64,000 nt of DNA from Saprospiraceae bacterium (lineage in GTDB: Bacteria > Bacteroidota > Bacteroidia > Chitinophagales > Saprospiraceae), in NCBI GenBank assembly GCA_020627535.1, contig JAHDGU010000011.1:1-64000 (forward strand), written 5' to 3'. Both the position numbers and the translations under genes were made by a program. A model generated the notes under the pieces. It made no database searches, had not been told where the DNA came from, and saw only the letters and a list, made by a program, of their open reading frames with translations. Below are positions 55,808-64,000 of the stretch, piece by piece. Every line of letters begins with the position of its first letter. Within the stretch, counting starts at the first letter, position 1.

Positions 55808-56959
55808 TTATTCGCAAATATGAGTTCCGTCAGACAAGGCCACCTCAAAAGGAGTGGCAGAGAAGCCAAATCGCTCGCAATAAGCCTTCTCGCACGCATG
55901 GAGGTACGCTTCCATATAATCAGACCGGACCAGATTGAGCGTACAACCTCCAAACCCTCCGCCCATCATCCTTGCCCCGAGGACTTCATCATGCTGACGA
56001 CTGCAATCCACCAAAAAATCAAGCTCTGGACATGAAACCTCATATAAATGAGATAGCCCCTCATGGCTCTCATAAAGCAATTTACCCGCTCCGGCCAAGT
56101 CTCCAAGCTCAAGCGCTGACATCATTTGTGTCACTCTCTTGTTTTCTTCAACGATATAATCCAGCCTCTGCGCCAGAAGAATCTCGCCTTTTGCCCTTAG
56201 CAAGCTCACATCGCTCTGATCAGCAGAGCTCAGACTACCTAGATCACGCCCTGCCTTATGAAGAATTTTCAGAGCTTCTTGGCACTCACCTGGCCTGCTA
56301 TTATACTCACCATCTACATTGCTGTGCTTGACATTGGTATTGATCAGCACCAGGGTATAATTCTTTAGATCGGCATGCACATATTCATAAGCCTTGGTCT
56401 GACAGTGCATCTGCATGAGGCTGGACTTTCGTCCAAATAGTACGGCAAACTGATCCAAGATGCCAGATTTGACACCGAGATAATCATGATTTGATCTATG
56501 GGAAATATCGATCATCTCCCATCGGTCAAGACCTAGTGACCAAATGTGATCTAAAGCCACTAGTATACCACACTCCAAGGCCGCAGAACTACTTACACCT
56601 GAGCCCAGTGGCAGTGAACTCTTCATCACACATCGAAACCCTGACAGCGGGCACCCTCTCAATTTTAGTTGTGATAGGATACCTTTCACATAGTTGATCC
56701 AGTTGTGATCTGTAGGATCTAGGTCATCACAATCAAAATTGCACTGCTCACCAATATCAGAGGCTATGATCCGAACACGACGGTCATCCGAGCTCCTAAT
56801 CGCAAAATATATGGATAAGTCAATGGCACCAGGAAAAACAAGACCTCCCGTGTAGTCAGTGTGCTCACCAATGAGATTGATCCGACCAGGAGACCTAACG
56901 ATCGTGGAAGGCATCGAAGTAAAAAAATTGTAGAAACTATCTTTCAGGATATCCTTCAA
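55808..56959 (-). CDS. galK: Galactokinase
   Basis: 383 residues using a TTG start at 56959. Phosphorylates galactose to galactose-1-phosphate (Leloir pathway). GHMP-kinase landmarks: PGRINLIGEHTDY (24-36), ATP-loop PLGSGVSSSAALE, the KSGILDQFAVLFG block with the catalytic Asp, and MMGGGFGGCTLNL. The TTG places 23 residues before PGRINLIGEHTDY, about as many as in Escherichia GalK. An ATG at 57043 would run into the DUF1304 gene, and an ATG at 56914 would truncate the fold. It begins 10 bp after DUF1304. Confidence 0.92.
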   Translation of the reverse strand: MKDILKDSFYNFFTSMPSTIVRSPGRINLIGEHTDYTGGLVFPGAIDLSIYFAIRSSDDRRVRIIASDIGEQCNFDCDDLDPTDHNWINYVKGILSQLKLRGCPLSGFRCVMKSSLPLGSGVSSSAALECGILVALDHIWSLGLDRWEMIDISHRSNHDYLGVKSGILDQFAVLFGRKSSLMQMHCQTKAYEYVHADLKNYTLVLINTNVKHSNVDGEYNSRPGECQEALKILHKAGRDLGSLSSADQSDVSLLRAKGEILLAQRLDYIVEENKRVTQMMSALELGDLAGAGKLLYESHEGLSHLYEVSCPELDFLVDCSRQHDEVLGARMMGGGFGGCTLNLVRSDYMEAYLHACEKAYCERFGFSATPFEVALSDGTHICE

Positions 56960-56969
56960 TGATCTGCAA

Positions 56970-57332
56970 TCAAAATAAAATAAGCGCAATGATAGCAATA
57001 ATCGCAGGCACCGCCTGCACATAAAAAATTCTCTTGTGCACACTCCATCCGCCGTAGGCTCCGGCTACAACTACGCAAGCCGCAAAAAACAGACCCACAT
57101 TCTTCGCCCATGTCATATCCTGAATCAGCAGTGACCAAATCAGTCCAGCCGCCAAAAAACCATTATACAGACCTTGATTCGCCGCCATGGTCTTGGTCTT
57201 GGGGAAAAGCTCCTTGGGGATGGTGCGAAATACCTTTGGTGCACGAGTCTCCCAAGCAAACATTTCAAGCCAAAGAAAATAGAAGTGCGCAAAAGCGATC
57301 AGGGCAATGAGAATTTTTGCAGCAATATGCAT
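56970..57332 (-). CDS. DUF1304 family membrane protein
   Basis: 120 residues from the ATG at 57332, which begins directly with the first membrane helix (MHIAAKILIALIAF). Four helices are predicted, with the family block LEMFAWETRAPKVFR after the first and NQGLYNGFLAAGLIW in the second. DUF1304 proteins have no established function. The short distance to galK (10 bp) suggests co-transcription, which may or may not indicate a link to sugar metabolism. Confidence 0.9.
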   Translation of the reverse strand: MHIAAKILIALIAFAHFYFLWLEMFAWETRAPKVFRTIPKELFPKTKTMAANQGLYNGFLAAGLIWSLLIQDMTWAKNVGLFFAACVVVAGAYGGWSVHKRIFYVQAVPAIIAIIALILF

Positions 57333-57393
57333 ATCGTCAGGACATTTGGGTGAAAACCCAAGATATAACAATCTCTGGGATCTCCGAGCAATA

Positions 57394-57984
57394 TCACTTC
57401 TTGACACTCATGAGACGCTCGACATACTTCCCCAAAATATCAAACTCCAGATTGACATCATTTCCGACTTGCCACTGATGCACATTGGTATGCTCATAAG
57501 TGTATGGAATGATATCTACATAAAATCTCGACATCGTCGGCTCATTTGCCGTAAGGCTGATCCCATTGATACATATACTTCCCTTAGGCACCATGAGATG
57601 AGCGTACTGCTCTGGATAGTCAAATCCATAGCGCCAAGAGCCATCCTTGTTTTCTAGGCTGACACATCTCCCTACTGCATCCACATGTCCTTGCACGATA
57701 TGACCATCCAGTCGAGCATTCATGATCATCGCACGCTCTAGGTTTACCTTTTTGCCTTTGGCCCAGCTCGATAGTGCAGTACGATCAAGTGTCTCTTGGA
57801 TCGCCACGACTTCGTGCCATCCATCACCTAGCTTTGTGACAGTAAGACAAGTGCCATCATGGGCCAAACTTTGATCCACCTGGAGATCACCAGAGATATC
57901 GGATGCCACTCTGATGATGATATTGCTTCCTTCGTGCTCTATGGACTTGATCTCTCCGAGCAGCTCTATGATTCCTGTAAACAT
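57394..57984 (-). CDS. ribE: Riboflavin synthase alpha subunit
   Basis: 196 residues, made of two similar barrel halves as expected. It dismutates 6,7-dimethyl-8-ribityllumazine to riboflavin. It begins MFTGIIELLGEI. The first half has AHDGTCLTVT and NLERAMIMNARLDGHIVQGHVD; the second has GSICINGISLTANEP and FDILGKYVERL. In many bacteria the gene is called ribC or ribE. It lies 14 bp downstream of the type B sorting-domain gene and 61 bp upstream of DUF1304. Confidence 0.95.
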   Translation of the reverse strand: MFTGIIELLGEIKSIEHEGSNIIIRVASDISGDLQVDQSLAHDGTCLTVTKLGDGWHEVVAIQETLDRTALSSWAKGKKVNLERAMIMNARLDGHIVQGHVDAVGRCVSLENKDGSWRYGFDYPEQYAHLMVPKGSICINGISLTANEPTMSRFYVDIIPYTYEHTNVHQWQVGNDVNLEFDILGKYVERLMSVKK

Positions 57985-57998
57985 GCGCGACTTGCTTG

Positions 57999-60719
57999 CT
58001 ACCGTACCAAATGAATAAATCCACTAAGTTGTTCGGGATTCTCAAGGATACCTGAGACACGGCGCTCAAAGATCCTCGCCTCGTAGTAGTAGACTCCATC
58101 AGCTAGATCGGCTCCCGAAAGATTGGTCCCGTCCCAGTTGATATCTGGATCAGTCGTCTCGTGTACGACTTGTCCCCAGCGATTGAAGATCTTCATGTCG
58201 ATGGACTCCACAAATCGGTAAGGGAATGGCTGAAACATATCATTGGCTCCATCACCATTTGGGGTAAATACATTCGGTAGTGTATAGTCTGGACAATTGT
58301 CGACACAGACCACTTCACTCAAGGCGCTCTCATTGCCAACCTCATCCACAGAGCTCGCAAAGTAGCACCCTGATATATCCTGGTCGCGCTGATGGAGGTA
58401 GACAAACTCGTTGCCGCCGTTGAGCTCTGCAATCAGCTCGAGGTCCCCCTCGACACTCGACGCAAAATAGATCCTGACTGTCTGTAAATCATCAAGGATG
58501 CAGTCAGCACTGTTCTCGATCGTCCAGGTGATTCGATTGACGAGAAAATCCTCCGGAGCAGCATCTTCATCTTCACAGCTATTTGCCACTGCGATGCTCG
58601 GCACACAAGGAGGCACTGTGTCTATTGGCGTACCACAGGCTATCTGTGACAGATTGATGAGTGGGCTAGGAAATCCATCGATACCATAGGTACCGCGTGT
58701 GCTGATGTAGTAGCAATATTCTACATCATTTATCAGATTATCGTCTACGTAGCGATCGACATCCACATTGTCTATGAGTTCGAACTCGCCAGTCAAGCCA
58801 TTCTCTCTGTAGATCTCGTAGTCAAAGTTGCTCCATGGTACATCTATGTCTAGCTCAAGAGTGTTTGTCCGATCGCTCGACTCAATCAGCAAAAACGGCG
58901 TACTTGCGGGCTTGGAAAATGTGTAGACATCGTTTCCAGCTTCGATATAAAAGGCAATAGCATAGCTATATGCTTGAGATCTTGTAGATAGCCCCGTATC
59001 AATGTAGCTCGTATCTCCTTGCAGCCCTGCAAATGTATTGGCCTCGACTCGTGTTCCTGGCAATGCCGTAAAATCAGCAATATCACTAGTCACACCGTCG
59101 GCTCTCCATACTTCGATGGCATAGGGACCGGGTCTGAGAGACGTGTCTAGAGCCATATCGTCCGGTAGCAGCCATCGAATCTCAGTCTCCCCGGCTCCGT
59201 CATCAGTCAACAAGACTGAGGATCTAGTAATCACCGCTTGCTCTTGTCGGAAGATGGCACATGCCTCATTGCCAGGTAGGCTCGAGACCGAGTTGAAGGG
59301 GTTTCCGGCAGCACTCAAGAGAGCAAAATCTGCCAGTACTCTATAGCAATAGTTGTTACCCGCTTCGACATCTACATCTCGATAGATGTATCGCTCGTCA
59401 AGGACATCCTCGACACGATTGGCAATTTTCACATAGCCTTGACCATCAAGACCCTCTCTACAGGAGTCTTCTTCGATCACTTGAGATCCTAGCTTGCGCC
59501 ATATGCTAAAGCCTCTGAAGTACTCACCATCTGTCACTTGACAGGCGTATGGATGTTCCCAGCTCAATTCAATAAAATCTTCCAACGGCTCCGCTTGCAG
59601 ACCTTGTGGTGCTGGGCCGACGACCTTGATGCGAACCTTGACGATATCTACTAGACCCGTACTGTCTAGAAAGTTGTCCGTAGCTCTGAAGATCACTTCA
59701 TAGGGCACTTCTCTGATATGATTACAGGTGGTCTCCCAGATAAATCTCCCTTCGACCACAGGCTCTTGGAATCCTGATGCCACAAAAAACTCAGCGGGAT
59801 CATCGACAAAAAATGGGCCACCCTGTACTTCCAACTTCACCAACTGCCCTGTATCTGGATCAGTAGCTTGCACCAAAAAGTCGAGCGTATCTCCAGCTTG
59901 CACACAGTACTCAAGTTCTGTAGTAATCTGAGGAGGCTGGTTGGTACACAGATCGATGAAAATCTGCATATCCCTGATTGTGGATGCGATCAAAATCCCG
60001 TTACGATATTCTTTGACCTTGAAGGCAATGTTATATTCCCCACTCACTTTGGGCGTGACCCAGATAAACTGTCCAAGCTCTTCATCAAACTGTATGACAC
60101 CTCCTTCACCAATATCATCAGGAAATTCATACTTGGGGACCTCCTCACCACTATTTTGCAATGGCGTGATGAGTTCATAAGCCAAGCTATCCCCATCCGG
60201 ATCAAAAGCCCCAGGATCATGCTTGAAGATCTGATCTACGCAGCCAAAGTCTATCGGAGCCTGCAGTAGTACGACAGAGCGATTGAAACCAGAAAACTGC
60301 GAGCCCTGAAGTGTGAATGTCGTCTCGATGTAGAATGGTACTGTGATCGAATTGGGAGCATTGACATTGAGGATGCCACCATTGCGATTGGGATCCTGCA
60401 TACTCAAGGTAAATGTGCCAAAGCCAGGATAGGTGTGCTCTGCGACGTAGAGATTAAGTTTGATATCATTGCCCAGAGATTCACCATTACCATCACCGTT
60501 GGATCTGAGGACTGATGACTGCTGTCCATCGCCCCACATCAGAATCAAGCTATCTCTATCCGCCTCCACGCTACTCTCCTTGGTGTATGTGATGATGGTA
60601 GCCCTGATCGTGAGATCGTCAATCTGCTCATAGCGAATCTCTCCTGCACGATTGTGCGTAGCACTGACTTCAAGAGTACAAGCCACCAGCAAGACTAATG
60701 CGAGGATGCGCAGATTCAT
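57999..60719 (-). CDS. Secreted protein with fibronectin-like repeats and type B T9SS sorting domain
   Basis: 906 residues. Signal peptide about 1-20 (ending VSAT, mature HNRAGEIRYEQ). The N-terminal 300 residues follow the HNRAGEI pattern of a conserved Bacteroidota outer-surface module. Fibronectin-type-III-like domains (about 375-790, e.g. GLQAEPLEDFIELSWEHP) follow. Residues about 812-906 form the gliding-motility-associated domain (LPNVFTPNGDGANDMFQPF, IFNRWGQVV, ADGVYYYEA). Expected to be exported by the type IX system and attached to the surface. Role unknown. Confidence 0.9.
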   Translation of the reverse strand: MNLRILALVLLVACTLEVSATHNRAGEIRYEQIDDLTIRATIITYTKESSVEADRDSLILMWGDGQQSSVLRSNGDGNGESLGNDIKLNLYVAEHTYPGFGTFTLSMQDPNRNGGILNVNAPNSITVPFYIETTFTLQGSQFSGFNRSVVLLQAPIDFGCVDQIFKHDPGAFDPDGDSLAYELITPLQNSGEEVPKYEFPDDIGEGGVIQFDEELGQFIWVTPKVSGEYNIAFKVKEYRNGILIASTIRDMQIFIDLCTNQPPQITTELEYCVQAGDTLDFLVQATDPDTGQLVKLEVQGGPFFVDDPAEFFVASGFQEPVVEGRFIWETTCNHIREVPYEVIFRATDNFLDSTGLVDIVKVRIKVVGPAPQGLQAEPLEDFIELSWEHPYACQVTDGEYFRGFSIWRKLGSQVIEEDSCREGLDGQGYVKIANRVEDVLDERYIYRDVDVEAGNNYCYRVLADFALLSAAGNPFNSVSSLPGNEACAIFRQEQAVITRSSVLLTDDGAGETEIRWLLPDDMALDTSLRPGPYAIEVWRADGVTSDIADFTALPGTRVEANTFAGLQGDTSYIDTGLSTRSQAYSYAIAFYIEAGNDVYTFSKPASTPFLLIESSDRTNTLELDIDVPWSNFDYEIYRENGLTGEFELIDNVDVDRYVDDNLINDVEYCYYISTRGTYGIDGFPSPLINLSQIACGTPIDTVPPCVPSIAVANSCEDEDAAPEDFLVNRITWTIENSADCILDDLQTVRIYFASSVEGDLELIAELNGGNEFVYLHQRDQDISGCYFASSVDEVGNESALSEVVCVDNCPDYTLPNVFTPNGDGANDMFQPFPYRFVESIDMKIFNRWGQVVHETTDPDINWDGTNLSGADLADGVYYYEARIFERRVSGILENPEQLSGFIHLVR

Positions 60720-60761
60720 ACTATAAAGAACGACAAATCTGCTCTAGAAGTTTGTGTGAGT

Positions 60762-61643
60762 TTAGACTTGATGCCCCAATCTTCTCAAACACTGCTTCAA
60801 GCTCTCTTCCCAATGTGGCAAATTGAGATCCGGCAGGTGCGTCAATATCTTTTGATGCGACATGACACTGTAGTGTGGTCGACTGGCGGGAGTGGGATAT
60901 TCACTACTGGGAATGGCTTCTAGCTCGCACTGCAATCCTAGAAGGTCTCTGATCGTCTTAGCAAAGTGATACCAACTTGTCTGCCCTGTATTGCTCAGAT
61001 TGTAAATACCTGGTGGGATGAGTGGGTTGTCACCCAAAAGCACTGGGAGCATCACCATTGTCCATCGTGCGATATCTGCGGCATAGGTCGGTGCACCGAT
61101 CTGATCATCTACGATACGCAGTTTGTCCCGTTCTGTCATGAGACGGATCATCGTCTTGACAAAATTGTGCCCATAGGAGCTGTAAACCCATGATGTTCTG
61201 AAGGTATAGTGCTTGTCACAATGCTTAGCGATAGCTTTCTCCCCTTCAAGCTTGGTCTTGGCATAAATACCTTGTGGCGTCGTCTCGTCAGTCTCTTGTA
61301 ATGGTCTGGTCAGTCCATTGTGATAGACATAGTCGCTAGAGTAGGAAATGAGAGGGATGTCATGTCTTTGACTATACTTGGCCAGCAGCTCAGAAGCTTT
61401 GACATTGACAAGCTCACAGGTCTCTCGATCTTCCTCCGCCTTGTCCACTGCCGTGTAGGCTGCACAATGAATGATGGCATCTATAGCCATCAAATTATCG
61501 AGATAGGCCTGTATAGCCATTGGATCGGACAGATCCAACTCTGCACGCGTGATGAAGAGAAAATCATCAGGTGAGATATTCGCTAAATATCGAAACTCAC
61601 TTCCGACTTGACCATTCGCTCCTGTGATGAGGATTTTTGACAT
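60762..61643 (-). CDS. rfbD: dTDP-4-dehydrorhamnose reductase
   Basis: 293 residues from the ATG at 61643 (MSKILITGANGQVG); an earlier ATG at 61667 adds eight residues with no match to the family. Reduces dTDP-4-keto-L-rhamnose to dTDP-L-rhamnose for surface polysaccharide. Rossmann GANGQVG (8-14), the short-chain Tyr127-xxx-Lys131 pair in GIYAKTKLEG, and RTSWVYSSYGHNFVKTM are typical. Its partner rfbC is 1.2 kb away, separated by two opposite-strand genes. Confidence 0.93.
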   Translation of the reverse strand: MSKILITGANGQVGSEFRYLANISPDDFLFITRAELDLSDPMAIQAYLDNLMAIDAIIHCAAYTAVDKAEEDRETCELVNVKASELLAKYSQRHDIPLISYSSDYVYHNGLTRPLQETDETTPQGIYAKTKLEGEKAIAKHCDKHYTFRTSWVYSSYGHNFVKTMIRLMTERDKLRIVDDQIGAPTYAADIARWTMVMLPVLLGDNPLIPPGIYNLSNTGQTSWYHFAKTIRDLLGLQCELEAIPSSEYPTPASRPHYSVMSHQKILTHLPDLNLPHWEESLKQCLRRLGHQV

Positions 61644-61722
61644 ATGCGAAGATAGCTGCCAATTCATTTAACATTTACAGAATGTGCTTATACTAAGGAG
61701 TATAATTTCACTTTCTTGGCGT

Positions 61723-62484
61723 ATGAAGTATTCCCTACTTATTAGTCAGACGATTCAATTCGGACTTTTACTGCTGTGCTCCGTCAGTATCAGGGCACAA
61801 GACTCAGGAGCTCTGCAAATCCTTGTTACACCGTCTTCGACTCAAGTACGAATTCTAGAAAAAGTCTATGATCTTCAGCAAGACAATGTAATAAGACTTC
61901 CTGCTGGCCGACACTTAGGCGAGTATTGGGCCCCAACATTCATGGTACATCGAGACACTGTGAATGTGTTGACTGATTCTCTCATTGTGGTTGCAAAGGG
62001 CTTGTCCAGGGTCAATCCTGAATACGAAAAATATCTCGACTTAACAAATACCAGATTTCGTCAACAATTTTCCACCTATGGACAAGGAGTTGGATTTGCC
62101 TTATCAGGGGGATTAGCCGCAAGTCAGGTGTATACCAAGCCATCTGCTTTAAATACTACCAGACAGAGAGCTCTAAATCTATTGAATCAATATCAAGCAT
62201 CGCTCTCGACTGAGGAATTAGAAAGTTTGGCAAGACAATATCAGATAGAGTCCGACGATTATGAAGAACTACGCTCACGTCACAATACAAATCAAATTAT
62301 TGGAACCGGAGCAATTGTAATGGGTACCCTAGCCGGCGTGTGGTATCTTATGAAGCGCACCAAAAAGACTGAAGCGAAACCAAGCTATAACGAACAAAAT
62401 CCCTTTTCAAATAGCGTTGGCATCTCACCAAAATTCGGTTATGATGATCAGCAATTCATCAGTGGTTTCGTTCTAAATTTTTAA
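61723..62484 (+). CDS. Hypothetical exported protein with PEGA-like region
   Basis: 253 residues from the ATG at 61723, opening a signal peptide that ends SIRAQ. Residues about 31-95 (LQILVTPSSTQVRILEKVYD, RLPAGRHLGEYW) resemble a PEGA-type beta domain. A Tyr/Gln-rich helical part and one membrane segment (about 185-203) follow, then a C-terminus rich in Asn/Phe ending LNF. Not a recognised family. It forms a two-gene unit with the next gene and looks more AT-rich than its neighbours. Confidence 0.7.
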   Translation: MKYSLLISQTIQFGLLLLCSVSIRAQDSGALQILVTPSSTQVRILEKVYDLQQDNVIRLPAGRHLGEYWAPTFMVHRDTVNVLTDSLIVVAKGLSRVNPEYEKYLDLTNTRFRQQFSTYGQGVGFALSGGLAASQVYTKPSALNTTRQRALNLLNQYQASLSTEELESLARQYQIESDDYEELRSRHNTNQIIGTGAIVMGTLAGVWYLMKRTKKTEAKPSYNEQNPFSNSVGISPKFGYDDQQFISGFVLNF

Positions 62485-62488
62485 AAAA

Positions 62489-62887
62489 ATGAGAGCACAC
62501 ACCTTACTTGTCGCGATTGGTCTTTGGTTCTCTATTATTGCTTGCGAAAATCAAGAGTTACCGCCACTAGGCGAAAATCTGTATGATCAATACCCCGAAC
62601 TGATAGTGGTAGATTTCGTCTCTTTCGAGAATTATTCGAATCTCCGCGTGAATGTCAGGCTCAGCTTTGACTCAAAATACAATCAGCTTCCACTGACTTC
62701 GCAGAATAGTATTGAATCCATAGAGATATTTAGGGACAATAGACTATTTCAAATACCTAAAACACAAGATAGATTCTTTGATCCTCAAAGAAGACGAGGT
62801 CAAGAAACTTGTTATCGTGTAAGATTTTTGTTGAATAGTGGAGAACGCACTCCAGATCACGTTGCATGCATCACCACGCCAGAGTAG
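62489..62887 (+). CDS. Hypothetical lipoprotein
   Basis: 132 residues. The leader ends SIIAC (lipobox Cys19). The mature part reads like a single fibronectin/Ig-like strand set (IVVDFVSFENYSNLRVNVRL, SIESIEIFRD), ending with two cysteines (CYRVRF, ACITTPE). No family recognised. It starts 4 bp after the PEGA-like protein gene and ends 1 bp from the rfbC stop on the opposite strand. Confidence 0.7.
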   Translation: MRAHTLLVAIGLWFSIIACENQELPPLGENLYDQYPELIVVDFVSFENYSNLRVNVRLSFDSKYNQLPLTSQNSIESIEIFRDNRLFQIPKTQDRFFDPQRRRGQETCYRVRFLLNSGERTPDHVACITTPE

Positions 62888-62888
62888 T

Positions 62889-63446
62889 TTACGCCAAAGA
62901 GCTATAGACTTTATGTTTGCCAAATGCTGGCTGAACAAGGTCCTTCTCAGATATAATCGCCTGATCTTTAGAGACACCCCAGTCAATCTTCAACTGTGGG
63001 TCGAATGCATCCAGACCGCTGTCATGTTCCTTGCTATAAAAATTGTCACACTTATAAGAAAAGACTGCGACCTCTGACAAGACCAGAAAACCATGCGCAA
63101 ATCCTCTGGGGATGAGGAGCTGCTTTTTATTCTCGGCTGAGAGTTCAATGGCAAATGTATGTCCGTAGGTATCGGATCCTTCACGGATATCACATACCAC
63201 ATCCAGGACTGCTCCAGTAGTCACCCGCACAAGCTTAGCCTGACCCATAGGTGGCAGCTGATAGTGTAGCCCGCGTAGGACATTTTTGCTTGACTTGGAC
63301 TCATTGTCTTGTACGAAGTGATAGTCTAGACCGGCTTCCGCCAAAATGGACTGATTGTAACTCTCAAAAAAATAGCCACGATGATCTTCAAAGACCTTAG
63401 GTTCGATCACGAACAGATCAGGAATCGGCGTCTCAATTACTGGCAT
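62889..63446 (-). CDS. rfbC: dTDP-4-dehydrorhamnose 3,5-epimerase
   Basis: 185 residues, a cupin enzyme acting before RfbD in dTDP-L-rhamnose synthesis. Visible are PKVFEDHRGYFFESYN (substrate Arg), the catalytic His61 in LRGLHYQ, IPRGFAHGFLVLSE, and Tyr131 in FSYKCDNFYS as the likely acid. Standard length. The start is 10 bp after der, so the two may share a transcript. A copy of the dispersed word lies in frame (63333-63347). Confidence 0.94.
   Translation of the reverse strand: MPVIETPIPDLFVIEPKVFEDHRGYFFESYNQSILAEAGLDYHFVQDNESKSSKNVLRGLHYQLPPMGQAKLVRVTTGAVLDVVCDIREGSDTYGHTFAIELSAENKKQLLIPRGFAHGFLVLSEVAVFSYKCDNFYSKEHDSGLDAFDPQLKIDWGVSKDQAIISEKDLVQPAFGKHKVYSSLA
63333..63347 (+). repeat. 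Dispersed word, site 11 (GGCTTCCGCCAAAAT)
   Basis: One loop change (T to C). Antisense to rfbC, encoding Ile-Leu-Ala-Glu-Ala. Confidence 0.7.
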
Positions 63447-63456
63447 CTATTGACTA

Positions 63457-64000
63457 CTATTTTTTACGGAAGAATATACTGATGGGCACACCAGTAAAAT
63501 TATACCTTTTGCGCAGCTGATTCTCTAGGAAGTTGCGATAGGGTTCCTTGACGTGAGTCGGATGATTACAGAAAAATGCAAAAGCCGGATAGCGCGCCTT
63601 GAGCTGTGTCACATACTTGATCTTGATAAATTTACCACGATGAGATGGCGGCGGTGTGCGCTCTGTGACCTCTTGTAAGAAGTCATTGAGTTCTGAGGTT
63701 TTGATCCGCTTACTCTTGTTTTCAAATACTTCCAGACCAGTCTCAATGAGCTTAAAGATGCGCTGTTGGGTCAGAGCAGATACGAAGTGAATCGGAACAT
63801 CATTGAAAGGAGCGAGTCGTTGGCGGTATTCTCTTTCAAGATCTCTCGCCGTATTGGTCTCCTTCTCAACCAGATCCCACTTATTCACCACGAGAACAAC
63901 ACCCGTTTTGCGCCTGACGCACAACTTGAAGATTTGCATATCCTGCGCCTCGATTCCAGTCTGTGCATCGATCAAAAGGAAACAAATATCCGCTTCCTCT
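63457..64000 (-). CDS. der: Ribosome-associated GTPase Der (EngA), 3' part
   Basis: The reading frame is open to the window edge, so the N-terminal GTPase domain and part of the second are missing. The visible 181 codons contain LIDAQTGIEAQD, the G4 motif NKWDL, FVSALTQQRI (G5-like) and the C-terminal KH-like domain (ELNDFLQEVTERTPPPSHRG ... GVPISIFFRKK). Der has two tandem GTPase domains and helps assemble the 50S subunit. Next gene rfbC starts 10 bp later. Confidence 0.93.
   Translation of the reverse strand, partial: EEADICFLLIDAQTGIEAQDMQIFKLCVRRKTGVVLVVNKWDLVEKETNTARDLEREYRQRLAPFNDVPIHFVSALTQQRIFKLIETGLEVFENKSKRIKTSELNDFLQEVTERTPPPSHRGKFIKIKYVTQLKARYPAFAFFCNHPTHVKEPYRNFLENQLRKRYNFTGVPISIFFRKK

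Overview
The window comes from a member of the phylum Bacteroidota, probably a Saprospiria/Lewinella-type marine or soil bacterium. The evidence is: secreted proteins ending in type A or type B sorting domains of the type IX secretion system; a SusC/SusD pair; an HYC_CC_PP-family protein; a Thermus-like long isocitrate dehydrogenase; ribosomal protein THX; and promoters with the phylum's TAnnTTTG -7 box instead of Shine-Dalgarno-rich starts. The genus is an inference. No tRNA, rRNA, IS element, prophage or CRISPR array was seen.

Layout. 1-3.3 kb: a heptamer tandem repeat and small membrane proteins or lipoproteins (DUF4920, DoxX-like, a MORN/TonB-C chimera). 3.3-11.5 kb: housekeeping (pseudouridine synthase, FtsK, saccharopine-dehydrogenase-like enzyme, HupE, SdiA-regulated protein, isocitrate dehydrogenase). 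11.5-14.7 kb: a compact copper-type operon (HYC_CC_PP protein, periplasmic HMA protein, TonB receptor). 14.7-15.2 kb: a non-coding stretch with three stacked hairpins, the last a strong terminator. 15.2-24 kb: a 1400-residue secreted protein, ribosomal protein THX (only 38 codons), fumarase, superoxide dismutase, a VOC protein and a GhrA-like reductase. 24.3-24.7 kb: a HicAB toxin-antitoxin pair whose toxin is interrupted by a nonsense codon. 24.9-34.4 kb: dnaE with two thioredoxin-fold genes, a DEAD-box helicase, and divergent oxyR/katG. 34.4-37.6 kb: ECF sigma factor, anti-sigma factor and 4-TM protein opposite a fasciclin gene, then a lipoprotein and dodecin. 37.7-57.3 kb: a secreted beta-propeller protein and a galactoside utilisation locus (SSS symporter, GH36 alpha-galactosidase, GH2 beta-galactosidase, VCBS/ASPIC lipoprotein, SusD, SusC, GntR-type regulator, galactokinase, DUF1304). 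57.4-64 kb: riboflavin synthase, a second type B secreted protein, dTDP-rhamnose genes rfbD and rfbC separated by two orphan genes, and the 3' part of der.

How the genes work together. In the galactoside locus SusCD would import oligosaccharides across the outer membrane and the Na+ symporter would take them into the cytoplasm. Alpha- and beta-galactosidases without visible signal peptides would release galactose for GalK, under a GntR/LacI-like sensor with its own tandem operator. KatG, OxyR and SOD form the oxidative-stress set. The HYC/HMA/TonB-receptor operon probably handles copper at the envelope.

The least expected signal is a dispersed 14-15 bp word, GGCTTTCGCCAAAA(T). It is present 11 times with at most two changes, in both orientations, in several reading frames and between genes, and is absent from the 40.3-63.3 kb stretch that includes the galactoside locus. 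Its reverse complement can fold as GGC-GNAA-GCC, and most of its variation lies in the loop. It behaves like a genome-specific signature word whose function is unknown.
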